Positions 14,553-21,908 of a DNA stretch of 23,619 bases are shown here, one piece after another. The DNA comes from Gelidibacter sp035515035 (lineage in GTDB: Bacteria; Bacteroidota; Bacteroidia; Flavobacteriales; Flavobacteriaceae). The stretch is taken from positions 1-23,619 of the forward strand of contig NZ_DATJCA010000150.1 in NCBI RefSeq assembly GCF_035515035.1, given 5' to 3'. A program made the translations under genes and the position numbers. Position 1 is the stretch's first letter; each line of letters begins with the position of its first letter. A model generated the notes under the pieces. The model had not been told where the DNA came from and ran no database searches. It saw nothing but the letters and a program-made list of their open reading frames with translations.

Positions 14553-15038
14553 ATGGCCCTTTCAAAAGAAAAACTTAAATTGATTGAAGAGATTGGACTT
14601 CGTTTGGAAACAAGATTGCAAATAGCGCCTTTAGCAGCACGGATATATGCATTATTGACGTTGTCATCTTATGAAGGATTGACCTTTGAAGAAATTCGAG
14701 AGATTATTGGATCGAGTAAAAGTTCAACATCGGTGAATTTAAATGTACTTGCGCAATTAAAGCATATTGAATATTATACAAAGTCGGGAGATAGAAAACG
14801 CTATTTCCGTATCTCTAAATATTACCAGTTGACCACTTTGGAAGCGCAACTTCAATCATTGGAGAATGAGATCAATTTAGTTGAAAAAATCAATTCTTAT
14901 AATAAAATACATTTTCCTGAGAAATTTACCAATGAAAAATCGTTGGGTGATATTACCACGGACTATTTGACAAAAATGCAGGCACTTGTCACAAATACTA
15001 TCGATAAAATCAAGGCGCATCAAGCCTCTGAAGAATGA
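14553..15038 (+). CDS. GbsR/MarR family transcriptional regulator
   Basis: A 161-residue winged-helix protein of the GbsR branch of MarR. The motif LAARIYALLTLSSYEGLTFEEI (22-43) is the family core, followed by the recognition helix SSKSSTSVNLNVLAQL (54-69) and the wing YTKSGDRKRYFRI (75-87). The C-terminal part (95-155) is a long helical dimerisation region. GbsR in Bacillus subtilis represses choline/glycine betaine genes; in Bacteroidota such regulators often precede efflux operons. None is present here. The start follows a promoter containing a 22-bp palindrome, and the same palindrome precedes the next gene, so it probably represses itself and the META lipoprotein gene. The signal it senses is unknown. 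Confidence 0.88.
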   Translation: MALSKEKLKLIEEIGLRLETRLQIAPLAARIYALLTLSSYEGLTFEEIREIIGSSKSSTSVNLNVLAQLKHIEYYTKSGDRKRYFRISKYYQLTTLEAQLQSLENEINLVEKINSYNKIHFPEKFTNEKSLGDITTDYLTKMQALVTNTIDKIKAHQASEE

Positions 15039-15080
15039 AGTAATGCGTACTATTTTTTAAAATTTTGAAAGCGGAATTTT

Positions 15081-15134
15081 AACAAAAGTTTAGAATTATT
15101 AAGTTCGTAGTGTTATGAACTAAACTTAAATTTG
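15081..15134 (+). promoter_or_regulatory. GbsR-type operator-promoter module 2, upstream of META lipoprotein
   Basis: AACAAAA (15081-15087), then AGTTC-N10-GAACT (15102-15121), then 5 bp, then TAAATTTG (15127-15134), a perfect -7 consensus. It matches module 1 at 41 of 54 aligned positions without gaps, with 12 identical bases in a row at TGTTATGAACTA. The -7 box here is better than in module 1, so this promoter should be the stronger of the two. Confidence 0.72.
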
Positions 15135-15373
15135 TTATTGTATACCTAATTTGAATTGTAAATATTCAATAAAACATTGGGTTAAAGAATTATTAGAGAT
15201 ACAGTATTTTCTGATGAGGTTAAATAATTCTTAATATTCTATGGTTATTTACAAGGAGGTATGGTTGTTGAAAAGTACAGCGTATTCCTAATCAAATAAC
15301 CGAAATAACCAAGAGGCATTGCCGCGAAGTGGAAAAAAACAAAAGTGAATCAACTTAAAACAAAATGTTACAT
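15135..15373 (+). other. Long structured 5' leader of the META lipoprotein gene
   Basis: About 230 nt separate the predicted transcription start (near 15140) from the start codon. Two inverted repeats lie in it: AAGAATTATT (15185-15194) with AATAATTCTT (15223-15232), and GGTTATTT (15243-15250) with AAATAACC at 15294-15301 or alternatively 15303-15310. Inside the second loop AAGGAGG stands next to an ATG opening a 12-codon frame (15261-15299), although the spacing of 1 nt is too short for good initiation. The alternative pairing could allow a switch, but no known riboswitch is recognised. Confidence 0.4.
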
Positions 15374-16222
15374 ATGAAAATTAAAATCGTCACATTAGCT
15401 CTTATTGCTTTGACAGTCATGAGTTGTAATACTGGGAAAAAGTCAAATTCCAATTCCGATACTTTAGGAACTGATGCCGAAATGACCACTCCGGAAAGTA
15501 ACAATGATCTAGAGTCCATAGAAAACACAAAATGGGTCATCACAACTTTAGAAGGTCAAGATATGTCGGACCGAGAAAAAAACGGTCACATTTACTTCAC
15601 TCTAAATTCAGAAGACAATAGCGTTCATGGGTTTTCAGGATGTAACACCTTTATGGGAACCTATACTTTAGAGGAAGGCAATCGGATTTCATTTTCACAG
15701 TTGGGCTCAACCCGAATGGCTTGCCCAGATGAAAAAATTAATGAGTCGCAAATATTGAGCATTTTTGAAACTGCCGATAATTTTACTATATCGGACGGGA
15801 AGTTGGCTCTTAATAAAGCAAGGCGAGCGCCATTGGCAGTATTTGAAAAAGGAGAGCTGGACAATGAGCCTATTGTTGGAAAATACTGGAAGTTGAAAAC
15901 CTTGGAAGGTCAGGACATCAAAATGGCCGACAACCAAGAACGTGAAATCTATTTCACCTTACAATCACAAGGGAACCGAGTAACTGGATTTGCTGGTTGT
16001 AACACGGTTAATGGAGAATTTACTTTAGAAGAAGGAAATCGTATTCGATTTAAAGGGATGATGACCACTTTAAAAGCCTGTCCAGATGTAGATGTTAATG
16101 AATCTGAATTTCTAAAAGTCTTTGAAATTGCTGACAACTATACCATTGTAGATGATGTTTTAAGTTTGAACGTTGGTAGAAGAGCGCCTTTGGCAGTATT
16201 TGAAGCCGTTTATTTTAACTAG
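15374..16222 (+). CDS. Lipoprotein with two tandem META (HslJ-like) domains
   Basis: 282 residues from the ATG at 15374. An in-frame ATG at 15365 would add MLH before the signal peptide, so the later start is preferred because it begins with the standard Lys-containing n-region. The lipobox ends at Cys18 (TVMSC). Two META domains follow at about 52-158 and 171-277. Each has a W near its start (NTKWVITTLEGQ, GKYWKLKTLEGQ), SGCN/AGCN (88-91, 207-210), YTLEEGNRI/FTLEEGNRI, ACP (116-118, 235-237) and a final RAPLAVFE. The two repeats are clearly homologous, so one arose by internal duplication. HslJ of E. coli is a heat-induced envelope protein linked to novobiocin resistance; the molecular role is unknown. 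The gene has a GbsR-type operator and a long leader. Confidence 0.9.
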   Translation: MKIKIVTLALIALTVMSCNTGKKSNSNSDTLGTDAEMTTPESNNDLESIENTKWVITTLEGQDMSDREKNGHIYFTLNSEDNSVHGFSGCNTFMGTYTLEEGNRISFSQLGSTRMACPDEKINESQILSIFETADNFTISDGKLALNKARRAPLAVFEKGELDNEPIVGKYWKLKTLEGQDIKMADNQEREIYFTLQSQGNRVTGFAGCNTVNGEFTLEEGNRIRFKGMMTTLKACPDVDVNESEFLKVFEIADNYTIVDDVLSLNVGRRAPLAVFEAVYFN

Positions 16223-16244
16223 TACTATTGAGGTGATAAAGCCT

Positions 16245-16259
16245 GTGATATATGATCAC
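16245..16259. promoter_or_regulatory. GTGAT-N5-ATCAC palindrome before the Balon-like gene
   Basis: A perfect 5-bp inverted repeat with a 5-bp AT spacer lies 57 bp before the baeRF gene. It has the general look of a CRP/FNR-family site but not the exact spacing (TGTGA-N7-TCAC). A weak -7-like TATATTTT lies downstream at about 16284-16291. It could give the Balon-like gene its own control. Confidence 0.3.
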
Positions 16260-16315
16260 GAATTATCAAAAATAATTTGGAATTATATTTTATTAATCAA
16301 TTTAATACTTGAATA

Positions 16316-17389
16316 ATGAACACAACCTTAAAAAATCTTAAAGACATCCGTTCGGAAAATTGTATTTCCATCATCATGAACTCCCACCGGACAAAACCTG
16401 ATTATCTTAAAGACGAATTAGCTCTTAAAAATCATATCAAGGAAGTTGAAACAAGACTTCTTGCAGATACGAATAAAAAGGATGCAGCAAAATTAATTGA
16501 CAAGCTGCATGCGCTTGCCAAACAAATAGATCACAGTCGTAATCTGGATAGCTTGATGCTTTTTGTGAACCATGATGTTGCTGAGTATTCAAGATTACCC
16601 ATAAAAGTCGTGGATCGTGTGATCATCGATAATACGTTTGCTACAAGAGATTTAGTGAGGTCCATTCATGCTGAATCCCATTATTACTTATTGGTTTTGA
16701 GCCAGGATAAAGCACGGTTAATTGAGGCATTAAATGACAAGGTCGTAAAGGAATTTGGAGCGCCGTTTCCAATGGAAAACCAACAATCCTTCGTCAGGAA
16801 TAAGACTCAAGCAGCAACAGCGTCGCGACTGTCCAGTTTAATTGGAGAGTTTTTCAATCAAGTGGATAAAGAAGTGAACCGCATCAGAAAACAAAATCCA
16901 CTACCGGTCTTGATCTCCACTGTTGAAGAAAATTATTCTGAATACTTAAAAGTAGCAGATGAAAAGCAAAGCATTTACGATACCTTTTTAAATAAAAATA
17001 GAATGGCTGAAAAAGATCATGCCATCGTTTCGGAAGCATACAAGATCATCGAAACCTACAACATCAAAAGAAACAATGATCGAAAAGCGGAATTATTAAA
17101 AGCGGTATCTGAAAATAAATTCTTAAGTGATACGAATGAGATTTGGAGAGCTATTTCTCAAGGAAAAATACAAACCCTTTTCATTGAACAAGGTTTATTT
17201 CAACCGGCTATTTTAGAGGATGATAAAATTGTTTATGTATCCGCAGACCAAAGGACTGACAAAGATGTCATCGACGATATTTATGATGAGATGATTGAGA
17301 TGAATATGGATTTTGGAGGTGATGTTGTTTTCCTTCCAAAAGGAGAATTGGACAAGTTCAACGGTTTTGGTGCTGTCACGCGCTACTAA
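16316..17389 (+). CDS. Bacterial archaeo-eukaryotic release factor-like protein (baeRF/Balon family ribosome hibernation factor)
   Basis: 357 residues with three parts as in archaeal/eukaryotic release factor 1. The N-domain is about 1-115 (SIIMNSHRTKPD near 18-29). The M-domain begins at the strand YYLLVLSQDKARLIEA (123-138). The C-terminal eL30-like domain (about 262-357) contains TNEIWRAISQGKIQTLFIE (273-291) and ends in GFGAVTRY (350-357), which mirrors the eRF1 C-terminal GxGAxxRY. The peptide-releasing GGQ of true release factors is absent anywhere in the protein, so it should bind ribosomes without hydrolysing peptidyl-tRNA. This matches the baeRF families and Balon (Psychrobacter AOC03_06830), which occupies the A site of idle ribosomes in cold shock and stationary phase. 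The gene follows the META lipoprotein by 93 bp. Family recognition is by motif; the hibernation role is inference. Confidence 0.72.
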   Translation: MNTTLKNLKDIRSENCISIIMNSHRTKPDYLKDELALKNHIKEVETRLLADTNKKDAAKLIDKLHALAKQIDHSRNLDSLMLFVNHDVAEYSRLPIKVVDRVIIDNTFATRDLVRSIHAESHYYLLVLSQDKARLIEALNDKVVKEFGAPFPMENQQSFVRNKTQAATASRLSSLIGEFFNQVDKEVNRIRKQNPLPVLISTVEENYSEYLKVADEKQSIYDTFLNKNRMAEKDHAIVSEAYKIIETYNIKRNNDRKAELLKAVSENKFLSDTNEIWRAISQGKIQTLFIEQGLFQPAILEDDKIVYVSADQRTDKDVIDDIYDEMIEMNMDFGGDVVFLPKGELDKFNGFGAVTRY

Positions 17390-17405
17390 AAACTCTTGCA
17401 TCTTA

Positions 17406-17451
17406 AAATAGGTATTAGTTATTGGCAAGTTCTTTTGGCTGATGCCTATTT
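17406..17451 (+). terminator. Probable terminator of the Balon-like gene
   Basis: AAATAGGTATTAG (17406-17418) pairs with CTGATGCCTATTT (17439-17451). 11 of 13 positions are Watson-Crick and the other two are G-U in RNA. ATTTT follows. The 20-nt loop is long, so strength is uncertain. It lies 17 bp after the stop codon. The following sequence to about 17630 shows nothing I can support. Confidence 0.55.
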
Positions 17452-17637
17452 ATTTTGGTTGTCGAGTTTTTCAGGAACTGTTTTCAATATTGAAATTCTT
17501 TAGTGACCAGTAAAAAAACCTAAAGTTAGCATAACCTTTCAAAGATAAGGATGTAAGGGATTTTCAAAAACAACACCTTGCTTTTTAGAAACTTTTTACA
17601 CAAGAATGCTTGGCAAAATTGATTTAACGTTGATTGA

Positions 17638-17665
17638 TTGTCAATTAGTTGCAATCAAATCTTTG
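17638..17665 (+). promoter_or_regulatory. Possible promoter of the SDR operon
   Basis: TTG (17638-17640), 17 nt, then AATCTTTG (17658-17665), which matches TAnnTTTG at 5 of 6 fixed positions. A second TTG at 17634-17636 gives 21-nt spacing. If used, the dispersed repeat at 17685-17726 would be in the untranslated leader. Confidence 0.35.
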
Positions 17666-17684
17666 TTCCCTTTATGACGGCAGG

Positions 17685-17726
17685 CAGGTTTATTCTAAAG
17701 CGAAGCGGTCTTGATTCTTTATCGGA
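17685..17726. repeat. Dispersed intergenic repeat, copy 1
   Basis: A 42-bp element beginning CAGGTTTATTC and ending TTTATCGGA, upstream of the SDR gene. It matches a 43-bp element at 23418-23460 at 36 of 43 aligned positions with one gap. On the minus strand both copies read in frame as a short peptide beginning PIK and containing QDR, then stop. Similar short elements are scattered through flavobacterial intergenic regions and are often miscalled as small genes; that recollection is not checked here. Confidence 0.6.
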
Positions 17727-17757
17727 AATAAATGATTAATATTTAAATAACTTTAAA

Positions 17758-18570
17758 ATGGATGTTAAAAAACAAATTATAGTAATTACAGGAGGAGCTG
17801 GAGGTATAGGACAAGCGTGTGCTCAAGTTTTTAAGGATCAGCCAATTGTTTTAACCGATTATTCGCAAGATCAAGTGGATAAAGCAGTCGCATCTTTGTT
17901 AAAGGAAGGTTTTGATGTGTCAGGAATTTCTTGTGATATTACAGACAAAGGAGATATTGATAAGCTTACCAAATTTGTCTCTGGCAAAGGAGCATTAAAA
18001 GCATTGATACACACTGCTGGAGTGAGTGGTACGGTTAAAGACCTGAAAAAGGTGTTTACTATTGATTTGATTGCAACAGAACTTTTAATCGATGCCTTTT
18101 ATGAGCTTGCCGAAAATGATGCGGTAGCTGTCTTACTTTCGTCCATGATGGCGCACGCCGTTCCTGCAAACCCAGAATATGATGAAGCACTTAGAAATCC
18201 TCAAGCACCGGAATCCTTTGATATTGTAAGTAAATTTGTGGACGGCTCCTCAGACAAAATGTACAATTTTGCAAAACGGGGAGTGCATTTGCTCAGTCAT
18301 AAAAATGCGGGCAAGTGGGGCGAAAAAGGTGCACGAATTGTAACTGTTTCTCCTGGAGTCATTGAAACGCCAATGGCCTTGAAAGCCGCCGCAGAACACC
18401 CTGAAAGAATGGAAATGATAAAACAGGCAACCCCTTTAAAACGTAACGGTCAACCTCAAGATGTTGCTGGAGTAGTACACTTTTTAACCACTGATGCCGC
18501 CAGTTTTATTACTGGTACGGATATTTTAGTGGACGGTGGAGTTATTCAGAACATTAAAAAAATGGGATAG
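17758..18570 (+). CDS. Short-chain dehydrogenase/reductase (SDR)
   Basis: 270 residues, classical SDR length. The nucleotide-binding motif TGGAGGIG is at 11-18, DITD at 60-63, and HTAG at 85-88 replaces the usual NNAG. The catalytic residues are Ser128/Ser129, Tyr169 and Lys173 (YNFAK), with SPGVIETPM after the active site and a typical C-terminal TGTDILVDGG. The spacer between Ser and Tyr is about 40 residues, longer than the usual 12-14, owing to an insert with HAVPANPEYDEALRNPQAP. That insert probably reshapes the substrate pocket. Asp34 after the second strand suggests NAD+ over NADP+. Substrate unknown. It heads a row of closely spaced genes (26-bp gaps) with DUF488 and an epimerase. Confidence 0.9.
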   Translation: MDVKKQIIVITGGAGGIGQACAQVFKDQPIVLTDYSQDQVDKAVASLLKEGFDVSGISCDITDKGDIDKLTKFVSGKGALKALIHTAGVSGTVKDLKKVFTIDLIATELLIDAFYELAENDAVAVLLSSMMAHAVPANPEYDEALRNPQAPESFDIVSKFVDGSSDKMYNFAKRGVHLLSHKNAGKWGEKGARIVTVSPGVIETPMALKAAAEHPERMEMIKQATPLKRNGQPQDVAGVVHFLTTDAASFITGTDILVDGGVIQNIKKMG

Positions 18571-18596
18571 ATGCAAGGTGATTAAAATACATCCTA

Positions 18597-19118
18597 ATGG
18601 CGCACACTAAATCGATATGGACTATTGGACATTCAACCAGAACTTTTAAGGAGTTTTTGGAGCTGCTCAAAAATGATGCAATAGCATTGCTTATCGATGT
18701 ACGACGCTTTCCAGGTTCCCGAAAATTTCCGCAGTTTAATACACAAACTCTTGAATCAGCTTTGCTTGATAATAGTATTGAGTACAAACATTTGGAAGCT
18801 TTGGGCGGACGTCGCAGAGCTTCAGAAGATTCTAAAAATACCGTATGGAATCACCCGTCCTTCAGAGGTTATGCAGATTATATGGAGACTTCTGAGTTTA
18901 AGGATGCCTTCAAAGAATTGGAGTCCTTGGCTTCTGAAAAAAGATGCGCCATCATGTGTTCTGAAGCGGTTTGGTGGCGCTGCCATCGCTCCATGATTTC
19001 AGATCAATTAAAAGCAAATGGTTGGAAAGTCATTCATATTATGGGAGAAAACCAGCATCAAGAACATCCATTTACAAAACCGGCAAAAGTAGAAGATGGA
19101 CAATTGTCCTATCATTAA
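18597..19118 (+). CDS. DUF488 family protein
   Basis: 173 residues, single-domain cytoplasmic protein of the DUF488 family. Its marks are TIGHSTR (9-15), DVRRFPGSRKFPQFN (34-48), LGGRRR (69-74) and the C-terminal CSEAVWWRCHRSMI (121-134). The last carries Cys121, Cys129, His130 and Arg131, the likely catalytic or metal/nucleic-acid-binding centre. No biochemical role is established. Some members sit with DNA-repair or stress genes. It lies 26 bp after the SDR gene and 26 bp before the epimerase gene, so it is part of one transcript. Confidence 0.92.
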   Translation: MAHTKSIWTIGHSTRTFKEFLELLKNDAIALLIDVRRFPGSRKFPQFNTQTLESALLDNSIEYKHLEALGGRRRASEDSKNTVWNHPSFRGYADYMETSEFKDAFKELESLASEKRCAIMCSEAVWWRCHRSMISDQLKANGWKVIHIMGENQHQEHPFTKPAKVEDGQLSYH

Positions 19119-19144
19119 GTACTAATTAGGTCACCCAATACCTC

Positions 19145-20167
19145 ATGAAAAAGAAAAATATTTTACTAACAGGTGCCTCCGGAACGGTGGGTTTTGAAGC
19201 CTTGAAGCAGCTTATTGAAAAAGGTGGATACAACATTTCTGTTTTTGATAAAAAGTCGAAACTTTCAGTAGAGAAATTAGGCCCCTATGCCAATCAAATT
19301 GAAATTATTTATGGGGATATTTCAAATCCGAAAGACTTAGAGTCCATTAAAAATATTGATGCCGTAATTCATTTGGCTGCCATCATCCCGCCAATGGCTG
19401 ATGACCATCCTGAAATTGCAAAAAAAGTAAATACGGAAGGCACCCATTACCTTATTAAACAATTGGAAGCGCATTCTCCAAAGGCTTTCTTTATGTACAG
19501 TTCCAGTATTTCAGTATATGGTGATCGTGTGGAGAATCCATATATTAATGTTGGTGATACTTTGGCTCCCAGTGAAGGAGATGCTTATGGCGAAACAAAA
19601 ATTGCTTCAGAAAAGTTGATCAAAGAGAGCCATTTGGACTGGACCATTTTTAGATTGGCGGCCATAATGGGCAATCATAAAATGAGCAAGTTGATGTTCC
19701 ATCAGCCTTTAAGTACGGCTTTGGAAATTGCTACGCCACGAGATACGGCACGCGCGTTTGTAAACGGGATTGAGAAACAGCAGGAACTTTCCAAACGGAT
19801 TTTTAATTTGGGAGGAGGCGAAAGTTGCAGGATCAGTTATCAACATTTCTTGGAGCGTTCTTTCGCAGTTTTCGGACTGGGAGCGGTCGATTTTCCGGAA
19901 TATGCCTTCGCGGATAAAAACTTTCACTGTGGATTTTATGCTGATGGCGATGATTTAGAAAATATCGTTCAGTTTAGAAGGGATAGTTTGGAAGATCATT
20001 TTGAAATGGAGGCCAAAAAGGTATCCTCATTTAAAAAAACTGCCGCATCAATTTTTAAAAAGCCCATAAAATGGTTCTTGCTAAGAAAATCAGAACCTTA
20101 TAGAGCTTTTAAAACAAAAGATGCAAAACAAATGCAGCATTATTTTAATCTAAAACCAAAATCATGA
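19145..20167 (+). CDS. NAD-dependent epimerase/dehydratase family protein (extended SDR)
   Basis: 340 residues. The Rossmann motif GASGTVG is at 10-16, GDIS at 57-60, HLAA at 76-79, Ser119-Ser121 in YSSSISVYGD, and the catalytic pair Tyr148/Lys152 in YGETK. The first 220 residues are a normal extended SDR. The C-terminal 120 residues are less conserved, basic at the end, and lack the usual sugar-nucleotide pocket features that I can recognise. A reductase or dehydratase acting on a sugar, quinone or flavonoid-like substrate is possible. Its stop codon overlaps the start of the next gene by 4 bp (ATGA), so translation is coupled. Confidence 0.85.
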   Translation: MKKKNILLTGASGTVGFEALKQLIEKGGYNISVFDKKSKLSVEKLGPYANQIEIIYGDISNPKDLESIKNIDAVIHLAAIIPPMADDHPEIAKKVNTEGTHYLIKQLEAHSPKAFFMYSSSISVYGDRVENPYINVGDTLAPSEGDAYGETKIASEKLIKESHLDWTIFRLAAIMGNHKMSKLMFHQPLSTALEIATPRDTARAFVNGIEKQQELSKRIFNLGGGESCRISYQHFLERSFAVFGLGAVDFPEYAFADKNFHCGFYADGDDLENIVQFRRDSLEDHFEMEAKKVSSFKKTAASIFKKPIKWFLLRKSEPYRAFKTKDAKQMQHYFNLKPKS

Positions 20168-20580
20168 AAATATTACTTCTGTATCTATCATTTTTAACAA
20201 GCTTCTTTGGCAGTGACAATCCGGAGTTGACTATTCATATTCAAAATATTAAATCACTTAAAGGCGAGATTATTATTGGCGTTTTTAATACAGATAAGGA
20301 CTTTTTGAAAGATGGAGTTGCCATCAAAAACTATACAATTACTGTTGATAAAACCACTGAAACTATCGTGATCAAGGATTTGCCAAAAGGTGAGTATGCC
20401 ATATCTTTATATCATGATGAAAATTCTGATAACGAATGCAATCGTAATTTTCTTGGTATTCCTAAGGAAGGATATGGGTTTTCAAACAATGTAAAACCAA
20501 AATTTTCGGCACCTTCCTATAAGGATTGTAAGTTTACGTTGGGACAGGATCATACACTAAAAATTAATTTGATCCATTGA
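20164..20580 (+). CDS. DUF2141 domain-containing secreted protein
   Basis: 138 residues with a short signal peptide (about 1-16, hydrophobic LLLYLSFLTSFF). The DUF2141 pattern follows: LTIHIQNIKSLKGEIIIGVFN (22-42), DLPKGEYAISLYHDENSDNE (73-92), the FLGIPKEGYGFSNN block (96-109) and a terminal beta strand. These are small beta-sandwich proteins of the envelope with unknown function. Start overlaps the preceding epimerase stop by 4 bp. HdeD follows after 68 bp. Confidence 0.88.
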   Translation: MKILLLYLSFLTSFFGSDNPELTIHIQNIKSLKGEIIIGVFNTDKDFLKDGVAIKNYTITVDKTTETIVIKDLPKGEYAISLYHDENSDNECNRNFLGIPKEGYGFSNNVKPKFSAPSYKDCKFTLGQDHTLKINLIH

Positions 20581-20648
20581 TAAACAGTTGATTAAGTAAT
20601 CAGTTTCTCATATATAAATCAATATTAATTCAAAAAATTACTAAAATT

Positions 20649-21287
20649 ATGGAACCAACTTTCTTGAAATCAATTAAAAGCGCTATCAAGCACTGGTATA
20701 TTCCTCTACTTGTAGGCATATTTTTTATTATTGTCAGCATTGTGGCATTTTCTTCGCCAGGAAGTTCATTGCTTACTTTGTCTTTTCTTTTTGCATTGTC
20801 ATTTTTATTTGGCGGCATTTCTGAAACGGTCTTTTCAATAGTCAATAGACACCAATTGGAAAATTGGGGCTGGTCTTTGGCATTCGGAATTATTACTTTT
20901 ATTGTGGGAATTTCTCTTATGAACCATCCCGCACTTTCTATCAGTGTCATGGCATTTTATATTGGTTTTGTAATCCTTTTCCGATCGGTTTCTGCCATCG
21001 GATTTGCTTTGGACGTAAAACGTTATGGCGATAAAAATTGGGGCGTATTATTGGTATTGGGAATTTTGGGTACAATATTTTCCTTCATCCTTATTTGGAA
21101 TCCGCTGTTTGCAGGAATGAGCATAGTTGTTTTAATAGCGTTGAGTTTTATGTTCGCAGGACTCTTCAGTATCGCGTTAGCGTTTCAGCTTAAGAGATTG
21201 CATAAATCGACTAAAAAGATTTCTGAAGGCTTAAGAAAACGTTATGAGGACGTCATGAAAGATATTGATAGGGAGTGGAAGTCCTAG
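20649..21287 (+). CDS. HdeD family membrane protein (DUF308)
   Basis: 212 residues with six membrane segments (about 17-34, 41-62, 75-92, 97-120, 128-150, 155-177) and a charged cytoplasmic C-terminal tail of about 35 residues with many Lys, Arg and Glu. The repeated three-helix DUF308 units fit the HdeD family, named after the E. coli acid-resistance gene cluster. The role there is membrane-associated protection at high cell density or low pH; its mechanism is unknown. The C-terminal tail is longer than in E. coli HdeD as I recall it. It is the likely last gene of the SDR operon, although the 68-bp gap includes a perfect TGATTA-AG-TAATCA palindrome (20589-20602) that could give it separate control. 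Confidence 0.88.
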   Translation: MEPTFLKSIKSAIKHWYIPLLVGIFFIIVSIVAFSSPGSSLLTLSFLFALSFLFGGISETVFSIVNRHQLENWGWSLAFGIITFIVGISLMNHPALSISVMAFYIGFVILFRSVSAIGFALDVKRYGDKNWGVLLVLGILGTIFSFILIWNPLFAGMSIVVLIALSFMFAGLFSIALAFQLKRLHKSTKKISEGLRKRYEDVMKDIDREWKS

Positions 21288-21431
21288 TTCTTTAGTCCTT
21301 GATATAATTTAATTTTAGACCTTGCTTTCACTAAAGCTTAAATTGGATTTTTATTGGAAATTTTAATATTTCAATTTAAGAAATTGGGATCCCGTCCCTT
21401 AAATAGATGGTTTAAACCTAAAAAATGAGAT

Positions 21432-21896
21432 ATGAAAATAAGAAGAGCCACTTTAGAAGACCTTTCAATTGTCCACCAAATCGAAACTTTAAGTTTTAAC
21501 GATGGCAGTTATCCAGCATTTGTTCTAAGACAGTTGTTTGATATTTCTCCCGAATATTTTTTGGTTGGTGAAGATGACGACGGAAGGGTCGTGGGCTACG
21601 TACTTGGTAACATCAATAAAAATTCCAGTCAAGCTTGGCTATTGTCTCTTGGGGTTCATCCAGAAGCCCGTGGAAAAAAGATGGGGAAATTTCTGACCGA
21701 AAAGCTTATTGAAATCCTAGAGAATGATTTAAGTACGGAAATTTGTTTGACCGTACATCCGGATAATGTTGCAGCCAAAAAAATTTATGAACAACTTGGT
21801 TTTAAATCGGTGAAGGTTTTTGATAATTATTACAATGATCTTGAATCGCGATTATTAATGAAAAAACAACTCATAACCTTACGGTTCAACGCTTAA
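21432..21896 (+). CDS. GNAT family N-acetyltransferase (RimI-like)
   Basis: 154 residues forming one GNAT domain. It starts IRRATLEDL (3-11), has the beta4 strand AWLLSLGVHPEARGKKMGKFL with the acetyl-CoA P-loop EARGKKMG (77-84), and ends with the VHPDNVAAKKIYEQLGFK motif B (about 107-124), all typical of RimI-type enzymes. It transfers an acetyl group from acetyl-CoA to an amine. Whether the target is ribosomal protein S18 or a small molecule cannot be told. The start at 21432 is preceded by an out-of-frame ATG at 21425. A truncated amidohydrolase gene follows after 12 bp. Confidence 0.92.
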   Translation: MKIRRATLEDLSIVHQIETLSFNDGSYPAFVLRQLFDISPEYFLVGEDDDGRVVGYVLGNINKNSSQAWLLSLGVHPEARGKKMGKFLTEKLIEILENDLSTEICLTVHPDNVAAKKIYEQLGFKSVKVFDNYYNDLESRLLMKKQLITLRFNA

Positions 21897-21908
21897 AAAA
21901 TTATACAT

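Noticed and set aside
15261..15299. 12-codon leader frame preceded by AAGGAGG
   Set aside because: The spacing of 1 nt to ATG is too short for initiation and Shine-Dalgarno use is rare in this group; kept only as a remark in the leader entry.
16244..16260. CRP-type site TGTGA-N7-TCAC
   Set aside because: The spacer is 7 instead of 6 and the last base differs; listed only as a generic palindrome.
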